64,000 nt of DNA from NCBI GenBank assembly GCA_027886185.1, contig WOAB01000606.1, forward strand, positions 558,001 to 622,000. The letters run 5' to 3'. The first letter of the stretch is position 1, and the number at the start of each line of letters is the position of its first letter. The notes beneath the pieces are model-generated. The model saw only the letters and a list, made by a program, of their open reading frames with translations, was not told where the DNA came from and did not search any database. Origin of the DNA: Rheum nobile. Lineage: Eukaryota; Streptophyta; Magnoliopsida; Caryophyllales; Polygonaceae. Of the stretch, positions 54,908 to 64,000 are shown piece by piece. A program made the translations under genes and the position numbers.

Positions 54908-55850
54908 TTTCAATCACTTATTTTTCGATTGTCCCTTCACTTCAAGATCCTTACAATTATTTTAAAAATCCATTGGTCACACGTATAGTTTTGAAGTTAA
55001 TGATGATTTCTATACCAATATGGAATTCTTCGACTCCAGAAATCGAGATATTATTCCGATACTTTTTCTCTGGTGGAATATCCGAAAAGACCGCAATGTT
55101 TTAATTTTTAGAAAAGTTCCTACTCATATTCAGCAAACTGTTAATCGTGTGTACATCTCCTATAAAGACTGGATTATGTCCTTATCACAACATCTTCACT
55201 CCTTTGCCAATAAAAGGAAGCGCTCCAATCAATTTTCCCGCTGGCGAAAACCTCCTCCTAACTGCATAAAATTAAATTTCGATGCATCTGTCAAACATAA
55301 TGGCTACACATACATTGGATACGTTTTCCGAAACCACTCAGGTGAGGTGGTCTTCTTAGACCATAGGCAGATTTTCTGCTCCTCACATATTAAAGTTGAG
55401 GCGCTGGCCGCTCTTGAGTGCCTTCGTAGAGCTATTTCGCAAGGGTTTTCGCGGATAGTTCTTGAATGAGATAATCTTTCTGTCATTAATTCAATTCGTG
55501 GAATTTGGAAAATCCCTTGGGAAATTCCTACCATAATTCTTGAAATTCGCTCATTGTTACATGGTTTGGATTATGTTGAGGTTCATCATTGCTGCCGTGA
55601 GTCCAAAAAAGCAGTTGATTTCCTGGCTAATTCTAACATCTCCCCTACTCTACTACGCAACACTATTTTGGATTACTTTCTGCCTCAACATGACTACACA
55701 CAGTTGCAATGATCTCGACTTATATTTATAGATTTGAGCTCCCTTGTTTCTTCAACTTGTAAATCTATTGTAAAAATCATCCATTGTGATGAGTTAGGTA
55801 TGCCTTATGATTTGTAAGGATACCTTCTGTTTGCCTGTATAAAAAAAAAA
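54908..55850 (+). pseudogene. LINE copy 1: RNase H remnant and 3' UTR
   Basis: After a short reverse-transcriptase tail the frame 55020-55469 reads WRKPPPNCIKLNFDASVKHN, KVEALAALECLRRA and RIVLE, then TGA and DNLSVINSI. This is an RNase H domain of a plant L1-type LINE with its first and second acidic residues. A 3' UTR and ten A bases follow (55841-55850). Confidence 0.8.
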
Positions 55851-58800
55851 CATCTTTTCTGGAAATAGCGGACTAAATCCACACGTTTACTTAATATGGA
55901 TAAGAATATCCGGTACTTTCAAATTGTAGCCAAAATTAGAATGCATAGACAAAGTATTTCGAGTTTCCAAAGTACTGATGGATGTACATCTCATGATCAT
56001 CAAATAATCCAACAAATGATTTCATCTGATTTACAATTACGCTTTACCCCGAACACATGATCTTCCCTTTCTAATAGTGACCTTGACATTATCCCTACCC
56101 TTATAACACCATATGATAATTCCATTCTTTTATCGCCCCCTACCTCCACTGAAATTAAAAAGATTGTCTTCGAATTGCCTCACAATAAAACTCCAGGTCC
56201 TGATGGATTTTCTGCTGAATTCTACCAATCATACTGGCCTTTTGTCGGTAAAACATTAACCTGTGCAATCCAAGCTTTCTTTCACTCGAGAATACTTTTA
56301 AAAGAATGTACGCACACATTTATTGCACTTATCCCTAAACAGGATAACCCCATTTCTATCAATCACTATCGACCTATTAGTCTCTGCAATACTACTTATA
56401 AGATTATCACTAAGTTAATGGCTAATCGATTAAAAATCTTACTCCCGAAAATTATCTTTGCTCACTAAGGAACATTCGTTGAAGGCCGATGTATACAAGA
56501 TAATATTCTAGTAGCACATGAAATATTTCATTCTTTTCATAAAAAAAAGCAGAGGGAAACGTGGCTGGATGGCGCTCAAATTGGATATGGAAAAAACATA
56601 TGACAAATTGAATTGGGACTTTATTAAGCACATATTGCTCAAATTTGGATTCTCTAACAGATGGGTACATCTCCTGATGACATGTATCACATCAACCTCA
56701 TTCTATGTCCTTGTCAACAATGAACCTGGACCATTATTTTCTCCAAAATGTGGTTTACGTCAAGGTGACCCAATAGCCCCCTTCATCTTTATTATTGCCA
56801 TGGATCTTCTCTCCAGATCATTAACTTTGGAATCTCAACCTCGTAATCATAGGGTAGGAATCAACTTAACTATAATTGGCACCCGCATTCCTTTTTTAAC
56901 TTTTGCTGACGATACTATTATATTTGCCAACGCCAACCAGACTAATATGACTTACATTAAAAATATACTTCACCAATTCAGAACCCTTTTCTGGACTAGT
57001 TGTCAACTTCCACAAAAGTTCAAACTAGACATCTACGAATATTTCTCCAAGTCAAACGACCTCTCTTGCATCCACTCTTAATCTATTAGTAACAATATCC
57101 ATGGAAAAGTATTTAGGAATTCCAATAGTTCGAGGCCGAGTTAAGAATGAGATCTTTGCATCATACATTCACAATCTTAAAAAGCAATTGTTCAAATAGA
57201 AGGCCAACACACTATCTCAAGCTGGTAGATTAACCCGTATTCAATCAAATTTACTTTCTACAATCAGTTATTTAATGCAGAGCTTTCTTTTACCCATCGG
57301 CATTTGCCAGCAGATTGATAAAATAGTCAAGGATTTCTTCTGGAACAAAACTGAACACACATATCGTCCTCTTATTAGCTGGGACTCTATCTGCAAACCT
57401 AAATCTTCGAGAGGATTGGGACTTAGGAAAGCAGCTGACCATGAATAAATCCCTACAAATGAAACTTTTATGGTAACTCCTTGTAGAACCAGATAATCTT
57501 TGGACGAAAATAATTCATGAAAAATATCTGCGAACATCTGATATGTTCTCCTATAAAAAGAAACCACAACAATCATGGCAATTCACTAGACTTCTGCAGC
57601 TTCGTAACAAATTTTGACTTGGAATTGCATGGGAAATTGGTAACGGTAATACAGTTAAATGCTGGTCTGATTCTTGGATTCCTGATTGCGATATATTCCC
57701 ATACTACAATAACAACACTGACCCATCTATTCATGTACATGCATTCATTACTCCATCGAAGGAATGGGACATACAATGCCTCTCTACTCTCTTACCAACC
57801 CATATTATCTCAAAAATTGTTAATATTCATATTCCTTCAACTCCTTTTAAAGATCGTATCATTTGGAAACAAACTTCTGATGGTAATTTCACGGTCCGCT
57901 CTACTCATCCCCTTCTACGTAACACCCACCTCCATACCCAAGCACACTCTCTCTCATGGCTTTGGAAGCTTAAAATTCCACCGAAAATCCAAAACTTTGT
58001 TTGGAAATGTTTAGCGGATGCCCTTCCGACGGCATAACGTTTAAATCGACACTTTTCGCATGTTCCTTCTACATGTACTCTATGCAACTCTGGACCGCAA
58101 CCACCTTTTCTTTACATGCCCTTTCACACAATCCATGATTTCACAATTTGAATCTAAATTGCAATATTCCTTCTCTCTTTAGACAACCACTGATTTCGAC
58201 TTTAACTTCCAATATGTCCAAAACACAAATCCTAATCCTACACCACAACATTTTCTTTGGTGGACTGTTTGGAATTACCGTAATACCATCATCTTTAGAC
58301 ATCAACATGACACACAACCTCTGAACCCATCAAACCAAGCTTTCTACTATTACCAGGACTGGAAGACTTTGTCATTCACAAAACCCAGGGCTCCTGTAAG
58401 GTGTAACCGTCTTCGTCCTTCTAATCGTACATGGAAGAAACCTGTACCTCCATGGGTTACATTAAACTTTGATGGATCTATGAAAAATGATTCCACAACT
58501 CACATTAGCTACTTGCTTTGCAATCATACAGGAAGTGTTATTTCCTTTCATTGTGAAACTATATCCCCCACTTTTGTCCTGCGAAGTGAGGCCGTTACAG
58601 CCCTTTCTAGCATTAAGCAAGCGGCCTGCATGCATTTAACTCACCTAATTATTGAGGGAGATAACCTAGTTGTTATTAATTCATTAGAGGAATCTGGAAA
58701 ATTCCATGGGAAATACACTCTATTATCCAAGATATTACTTCCATTTAGTTATCCTTCATTGCGTTTCAGGTACATCACTGCCCTCCTAACTTGGCCACTG

Positions 58801-58956
58801 CCTCTTCTTCTGTCCTTACCACTCGATATGAGTTCATAACCTTGAACTCTAGTTTTGACTCTTTCGGTACTAAGTTTGTAAAGATCATCCATTAGGATGA
58901 TTTAGGGCTGTCATCCTCCTTGGATGAGTCCTAGTGTTTGCCTGTAATAAAAAAAA
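55851..58956 (+). pseudogene. LINE copy 2: reverse transcriptase, zf-RVT, RNase H
   Basis: Reverse transcriptase blocks: NKTPGPDGFSAEFYQSYW and INHYRPISLCNTTYKIITKL (56175-56468), KRGWMALKLDMEKTYDKLNW, GLRQGDPIAPFIFIIAMD and the catalytic FADDTII (56518-57081), with further segments to 57420. A zinc-binding RVT domain (WLWKLKIPPKIQNFVWKCL) lies at 57900-58030 and RNase H (VTLNFDGSMKND, RSEAVTALSS, IIEGDNLVVINS) at 58369-58839. Stops and frameshifts throughout. The endonuclease end is missing by 5' truncation. Confidence 0.88.
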
Positions 58957-58971
58957 GGGGTTCAAGCGGAA

Positions 58972-60270
58972 AATGTTACATGGTGAAAACTATGAGTATT
59001 TTTGGTCATTGATTAAATAGAGATTGATTTATGTGGGGTCCAGTAAAGGTTGTAATCTTTATTGAGATAATTGTTTTCAAAAAAAAAATCTTTAAAGTGT
59101 TTATAAACAATTTTTATATTTTTTTCTTATTAATTTATGTATTTTTTATTTTAAAAAAGTAAATAAGATCTGTTATACCTAATCCTCAAAAAAGCTTAAT
59201 AAAGACAACTTCACTCAAAATTGAATACAAATCTTTCAATAAAAAAACACTATTTTTTATATGTATCCTTATTTGTGTTAAAAAAATTCAAAGTTTAGGG
59301 TTTATGAATTTGCAAATTTTGAAATCAATTTTTTAGGCAAAATTGTTGAAATTACGCAGTGAAAGTGGTAAGTAATGATGAAATTAGTTTAAATTGCGTA
59401 ATTTTTGGATCAATTTGAGTAAAATTTCATTTGGGGTTCAAATATAAGATTTGTTGTTTGATATTGGGGTAATTTGGATAAGGTAGACAATAGACTTAAA
59501 AAGATAATTGACTTTGAAATTAGGATTTTGTGTAAGGTAGATTGTAGATTTTTTTTCTTCGGGATTTTAGTCCAGTAGGGACTAAAATCATGTGTCCGCC
59601 CCCGAGATCAAGGGCAAAGAATGAGTAGGATTAGGGGGAAATAAGTGATACGGAGGAACATTTTCATAAATATTGTGATTTTTTTCCCTCATCACAATGC
59701 GTGGTTATACTTGGGTTCATATATATACATTTAATGTTCACATATTCATATTAGAAATTCACAAAGTTTATACTAGAAGTATGCAAAATAAATTAAACTA
59801 GAGATTTACAAACTTATACTAGAGGTTCATGGAGTATATTAAGTATGAACCTCTATTGTACTAAATGTAAACCTCAAGTTAATAAATTTTGAAATCAAAA
59901 TATTATTAAATATTTACAAACTAAACTGGTAATTTATAAGCTTAATCTCTTGAACATATGGTGATAAGGAATTTAATATAAATAATCGAATAAGAAAATA
60001 TATAAATTAGATTTAAGTAATGAGAACGATTGATTATGTGTAGTTAATCAAAAGGAAAAAATAGTTAAATCAAATCACATAATTATTTCAAATACTTTAA
60101 TATATATTACCACTGAAAGGGATAATTGTGATTAATTAATTATCTCTAAAATCAGAAAAAGAGAAATAAGAAGATATTCTTTATTAGGCAATTAATTGGA
60201 AAGAAATCATTAATTGGCCACAAAATAAGGAAGCGGTTATTATCTTGTGATCTCTAAGGGAAAAAGGTAA
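58972..60270. other. No gene seen
   Basis: AT-rich sequence that continues the pre-insertion host DNA of 54892. No exon of the strictosidine-synthase-like gene, transposon terminus or RNA gene was identified. Confidence 0.5.
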
Positions 60271-60275
60271 TTAAT

Positions 60276-60644
60276 TGTTGGGTTATGGAGCCTGAAGCGT
60301 AAAGGAAGTACGCGTAAAGGCAGAGAAGGCAACTGGGCGGAGCCGCCGGGTCGCGGTGGGACTGACGCCCCGCGGTGGGATCCGCCGCCCCGCGGTGGGC
60401 GCTGGGCCGTTTCTCGCGTGTTGAGTTTTTGGGCCCATTAGGTTTAATCCGTGTTTGTTATATAACCCTAGTTGATCAATTATAATCTTCAAGATCGTCG
60501 TTATCGTTGTCATCACATTATTGAGAGGAGAAAACCCTGGCTTGGTAGTGCTCCCAGACGTAGTCAATTCTTTGACGAACTGGGTTAACAATTCTCGTGT
60601 TCTTTGCTTCGTTTTTCCTTTGTTACTACGTTCGAATCCTAACA
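60276..60644 (+). repeat. 5' LTR of the Tork-like element
   Basis: It runs TGTTGGGTTATGG to CCTAACA. A short G+C-rich cassette at about 60340-60412 contains GCCGGGTCGCGGTG and two CGCCCCGCGGTGGG-type units. A TATAACCC word near 60460 may be promoter. Confidence 0.92.
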
Positions 60645-60666
60645 ACTGGTATCAGAGCTGGTTCTG

Positions 60667-61644
60667 GTGGTGACGATGGGAAGCGGAAAATCACCGGTGG
60701 AGAAGTTCGATGGAACGGATTTCGGCTTCTGGAAGATGCAGATCGAGGATTACCTGTACGATAAAGATCTGTATTTGCCGCTGGGTGAGAAATCGGAGGA
60801 CATGAAGGACGAAGAGTGGAAGTTGCTGGACAGGAAAGCGATGAGCGTGGTCCGCCTATCGCTGTCCAGGAACGTGGCGCATCACACGGTCAAGGCAGAG
60901 ACGACGAAGGGTATGCTGGAAATTCTTTTCGCGATGTATAAGAAACCCTCTGCGGTGAACAAGGTTCACCTGATGCGGCAGTTGTTCAATCTGCGGATGA
61001 CGGAGAGTACAGCGGTCACCAATCACTTGAACGAGTTCAACATGACGATCGCACAACTGAGTTCAGTTGAGATTGATTTCGACGATGAGGTACAAGCCCT
61101 AATTTTGTTATCCTCTTTACCAGAAAGTTGGAGCGGGACAGTTACTGTTGTTAGTGCTTCGGCGGGGAAGGCAAAGATCAAGTTTGATGAAGTCAGGGAT
61201 ATGATTATCAGCGAAAAAATTCGCAGGAAGGCGTGAGGTACTGCTTATGGATCAGCTTTGAATACGGGTAGTAGGGGGAGGTCAGACTCTAAGAAGTCGA
61301 ATCGTGGCAGATCGAAGTCTAGAGGGAAGGATAAGCCCAAAGTCAAGAGCAGAATCAAGTGTTGGAATTGTGATGAAAACGGTCATTACAAGAGTGAATG
61401 TAAGGCACCGTTGAAAGATAAATCAGCGAGTTCAGCCAGTGAAGATATTGCAGACGCGTTGACTCTGAGCGATTCAACGACAGGAACCACTGTAGATGCA
61501 TCAATTCTGAGCGCGAGCAGTCCATTGGAGTCTTGGGTGTTAGACTCTGGAGCTTCGTTTCATTCATGCAGCAGTGCTGATATATTGGATCCTACACCTC
61601 TGGAGATTTCGGAAAAGTCTATCTTGCTGATGATGAGGCTTTGA
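60667..61644 (+). pseudogene. Copia gag, zinc knuckle and protease start
   Basis: The frame 60667-61236 begins MVTMGSGKSPVEKFDGTDFG and has the UBN2 gag pattern (FNLRMTESTAVTNHLNEF, LILLSSLPESW). After TGA at 61234-61236 it continues in frame with SRGRSDSKKSNRGRSKSRGK, the knuckle CWNCDENGHYKSEC and the protease motif WVLDSGASFHSC. It loses frame near 61605, where the following protease residues (VYLADDEALKIVGKGDV) are in another phase. Confidence 0.88.
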
Positions 61645-61691
61645 AAATCGTGGGGAAGGGTGATGTGTGAATCAAGGCGCCGAACGGATCT

Positions 61692-62519
61692 GTGCTGCAG
61701 TTACATGGAGTAAGGCATATTCCTGGTCTGAAGAGAAACCTGCTTTCTATTGGACAGTTGGATGACGAGGGTTATGAAGTAACTTTCGGCTGTAACAGCT
61801 GGAAGATAACCAAAGGAGCTATGGTGGTAGCTCGAGGAAAGAAGGAGGGGACGCTATACATGACGAGCAACGTCCGTGATAGCATTGCCATTACAGGAGT
61901 AAACTGTGATGCAGACTTGTGGCACTGTCGTCTAGGCCACATGAGTCAGAAAGGAATAAAGGTGCTATGCTCGAAGGGTTTGCTGCCAGGTCTCAAGTCC
62001 ATTGAGATCGGATTGTGTGAAGACTGTGTGCTCGGGAAGCAGAAAAGGGTGAGCTTTGCGAAGGGTGGCAGAACCTTGAAGAAGCAGAAGTTGGAGTTGA
62101 TCCACAGTGACTTGTGGGGACCAGCACCTGTGACATCTCTGGGTGGAGCGTTATACTACATGACCTTCATTGACGATGCTACAAGAAAGGTATGGGTCTA
62201 TTTTCTGAAGCAAAAGTCTGATGCATTTGACTCTTTCAGAAAGTGGAAGGCTCTAGTAGAAACTGAGACATGTCTTAAAGTGAAGTGTTTGAGATCTGAT
62301 AATGGTGGGGAGTATGAGCTTCATGAGTTCAAGGAGTTCTGTGCTGAGAATGGAATTCGCATGGAGAAAAGCTTGAAAGGAACCCCTCAAGAGAACGGCG
62401 TCGCTGAACGTATGAACAGGACCCTGAATGAACGTGCTAGGAGCATGAGGCTGAAGTGTGGACTTTCGAAGATGTTCTGGGCGGATGTAGTCAATACTGC
62501 TGCATTCTTGATCAATTGA
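61692..62519 (+). pseudogene. Copia protease end, pre-integrase and integrase
   Basis: QLHGVRHIPGLKRNLLSIGQ completes the protease. LWHCRLGHMSQKGI and CEDCVLGKQKRVSF form the pre-integrase HHCC-type region. HSDLWGPAP, CLRSDNGGEY and TPQENGVAERMNRTLNERAR provide the D-D-E catalytic residues of integrase. Ends at TGA before GPSTPLENG, where family members have arginine (CGA-to-TGA). Confidence 0.88.
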
Positions 62520-62534
62520 GGGCCATCTACTCCC

Positions 62535-63344
62535 TTGGAGAATGGGATTCCAGAGGAGGCTTGGAGTGGCAAAGAGGTAAATCTGTCCTTTCTTCGGATA
62601 TTTGGGTGTGTTTCATATGTTCATATTGCTCCTGTTGAGAGAAGCAAGCTGGATGCAAAGTCTGTCAAGTGCACGTTTATTGGATATGGTGGTGATGATT
62701 TCGGATATCGGTTCTGGGATGAACAGAACAGAAAGGTTATTCGCAGTCGAGACATCGTGTTCAATGAGCAGGTGATGTACAAGGATAGTCTGGGTGCATC
62801 AGAACAAGCTAGTACAGGACCTGAGGTTGTGGAATTAGATATCTCAAACTCGGGTGGGAGCAAGGTGGTTCGTAACGACCAGAAGGCTGTTGAGGAGGAG
62901 CCGAGCACCCCGGTGATTCCGCTGCGGAGGTCCACCAGAGAGCATGGATTGCCTGATAGATTTTCGCCTTCAAACTACTATCTGTTGTTGACTGATGGTG
63001 GTGAGCCAGAGTGTTATGCAGAGGCATCTCGTGGAGAACATGTGAGCAAGTGGAAGCTCGTAATGGATGATGAGATGGATTCGTTGTTGACCAACGGAAC
63101 CTGGGAGCTAGTTGAGCTTCCAGCAGGCAAGAAGGCATTGCATAACAAGTGGGCTTACAGATTCAAGGAGGAGGCGAATAGAAGGAAGCGTTACAAAGCA
63201 AGGCTGGTTGTGACGCGAAAGACTCGCAAGGTCTTGCAGTTGATGAAGATTCGAGGAACTGAGAATCCTACAGACATGCTGACTAAAGTTGTGACCTTAG
63301 AGAAGTTGAAGCTTTGTATGGCTTCAACTGGCCTTGGTAACTGA
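62535..63344 (+). pseudogene. Copia integrase C-terminus fused to truncated reverse transcriptase
   Basis: In frame with the previous segment: NLSFLRIFGCVSYVHI, KCTFIGYGGDDFGYRFWDEQ and the spacer PVIPLRRSTREHGLPDRFSP. Reverse transcriptase begins (SLLTNGTWELVELPAGKKAL, YKARLVV) and then jumps directly to KIRGTENPTDMLTKVVTLEK, the very end of RNase H. The YVDD polymerase site and all RNase H catalytic residues are therefore gone, in a frame-preserving deletion of roughly 1.2 kb. Confidence 0.88.
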
Positions 63345-63423
63345 GTTGAAGGTCTGGCACTACTACCAGATATGGGTTGATGAGGAGGACGATTATGATT
63401 GGATCAGTCTCCAGGTGGGAGAT

Positions 63424-63904
63424 TGTTGGGTTATGGAGCCTGAAGCGTAAAGGAAGTACGTGTAAAGGCAGAGAAGGCAACTGGGAGGAGTCGCCGGGTT
63501 GCGGTAGGACTGGACGCCCCGCGGTGGGCATCGGTTTTGCAGTGGATGGCAACTGAGAGTTGCCGCCGGGTCGCGGTGGGACTGACGCCCCGCGGTGGAC
63601 GCCGCCGCCCCGCGATGGGGGCCGCCGCCCCGCGGTGGGATCCGCCGTCCCGCGGTGGGCGCTGGGCCGTTTCTCGCGTGTTGAGTTTTTGGGCCCATTA
63701 GGTTTAATTCGTGTTTGTTATATAACCCTAGTTGATCAATTGTAATCTTCAAGATCGTCGTTATCGTTGTCATCACATTATTGAGAGGAGAAAACCCTGG
63801 CTTGGTAGTGCCCCTAGACGTAGTCAATTCTTTGACGAACTGGGTTAACAATTCTCGTGTTCTTTGCTTCGTTTTTCCTTCGTTACTACGTTCGAATCCT
63901 AACA
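63424..63904 (+). repeat. 3' LTR of the Tork-like element, expanded cassette
   Basis: Otherwise nearly identical to the 5' LTR, but the G+C-rich cassette (63490-63665) has extra CGCCCCGCGGTGG-type units, making this LTR 112 bp longer. LTRs start identical at insertion, so the difference arose afterwards or during reverse transcription. Confidence 0.92.
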
Positions 63905-63909
63905 TTAAT

Positions 63910-64000
63910 AGGTAAAAAATCCCTAATCTTCTCGATTCATTCTTTTATTATGGTACGTTCTTCTCTTTTGCCGCCATTGGAGAATTTGGTGTTCTTGACT
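63910..64000. other. Host flank at window edge
   Basis: Sequence beyond the target duplication continues the flank seen before 60271. It is too short to identify. Confidence 0.4.

Larger units (their letters stand above)
54893..58971 (+). mobile_element. Two 5'-truncated LINEs within one target duplication
   Basis: The 15-bp duplication GGGGTTCAAGCGGAA stands at 54893-54907 and 58957-58971. Between lie two head-to-tail LINE copies of the same family, each ending in a similar 3' UTR (ATCATCCATT, TTTGCCTGTA) and poly(A): 54908-55850 and about 55851-58956. Only one duplication pair exists. Either the second copy inserted into the first copy's A-tail, or one reverse-transcription event used two templates. 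Confidence 0.88.
60276..63904 (+). mobile_element. Internally deleted Ty1/copia element, Tork/Tnt1-like
   Basis: 3629 bp with a perfect duplication TTAAT (60271-60275 and 63905-63909). The 5' LTR is 60276-60644 (369 bp) and the 3' LTR 63424-63904 (481 bp). The primer site TGGTATCAGAGC starts at 60647, complementary to initiator tRNA-Met, and GGTGGGAGAT precedes the 3' LTR. Gag, protease and integrase are present; most of reverse transcriptase and RNase H is deleted. It needs a helper. Confidence 0.93.

Overview
The window is nuclear DNA from a flowering plant, most likely a eudicot. The species cannot be named from the sequence. The evidence is plant-type LTR retrotransposons with tRNA-Asp and initiator tRNA-Met primer sites, a plant Helitron with an RPA-like gene, a DUF1985/Ulp1 gene of the kind carried by plant transposons, and AT-rich intron/exon host gene pieces. 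Nearly all of it is transposon. Almost nothing looks like an intact host gene; the best case is a strictosidine-synthase-like gene at 53658-54776 on the minus strand, which lacks its first exon.

Layout. 1-5350 holds small repeats: a solo LTR at 373-1690 (5-bp duplication CGTGT), two loci of 17-nt palindromes, tandem repeats, a 466-bp hAT element with an 8-bp duplication, and a relic carrying the C-terminus of a hAT transposase. 5350-9318 is mostly anonymous with three leucine-rich-repeat exons at 7001-7507. 9319-14430 is an Athila-like non-autonomous Ty3 element ('LARD1', minus strand). 15838-20672 is a nearly complete Ty1/copia element (minus). 21128-36753 is a nested compound: two tandem gag-protease-only copia units sharing a middle LTR, invaded by a second Athila-like element ('LARD2', 23357-31750, perfect duplication TTCAT) and by a MITE-like element that itself carries a 2.5-kb solo LTR (duplication CTAAA).

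36844-37140 is a queuine tRNA-ribosyltransferase pseudogene. 37989-43800 is a decayed autonomous Helitron (RepHel plus RPA-like gene), and 44289-49900 is a decayed DUF1985-Ulp1 gene whose introns and flanks carry about 50 exact copies of GTGTCATT. 50859-51072 is a Harbinger-type MITE. 51241-53156 is a complete non-autonomous Helitron with a captured AT-hook gene fragment. 54893-58971 holds two 5'-truncated LINEs inside one 15-bp duplication, in an intron of the strictosidine-synthase-like gene. 60276-63904 is an internally deleted copia element (plus strand, duplication TTAAT).

Most notable signals: (1) LARD1 and LARD2 share colinear non-coding blocks between the protease ORF and the 3' LTR. 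These include paired hairpins with a CCC-GAAA-GGG apex and an AAAA bulge, whose outer stems differ in sequence yet still pair, with wobbles valid only on the sense RNA. (2) A G+C-rich palindromic cassette recurs in LTRs and internal regions of otherwise unrelated retrotransposons and is where LTR pairs differ in length. (3) The GTGTCATT array is nearly confined to non-coding parts of the DUF1985-Ulp1 gene. Most inactivating stops look like C-to-T or G-to-A changes, as expected from deamination of methylated DNA.
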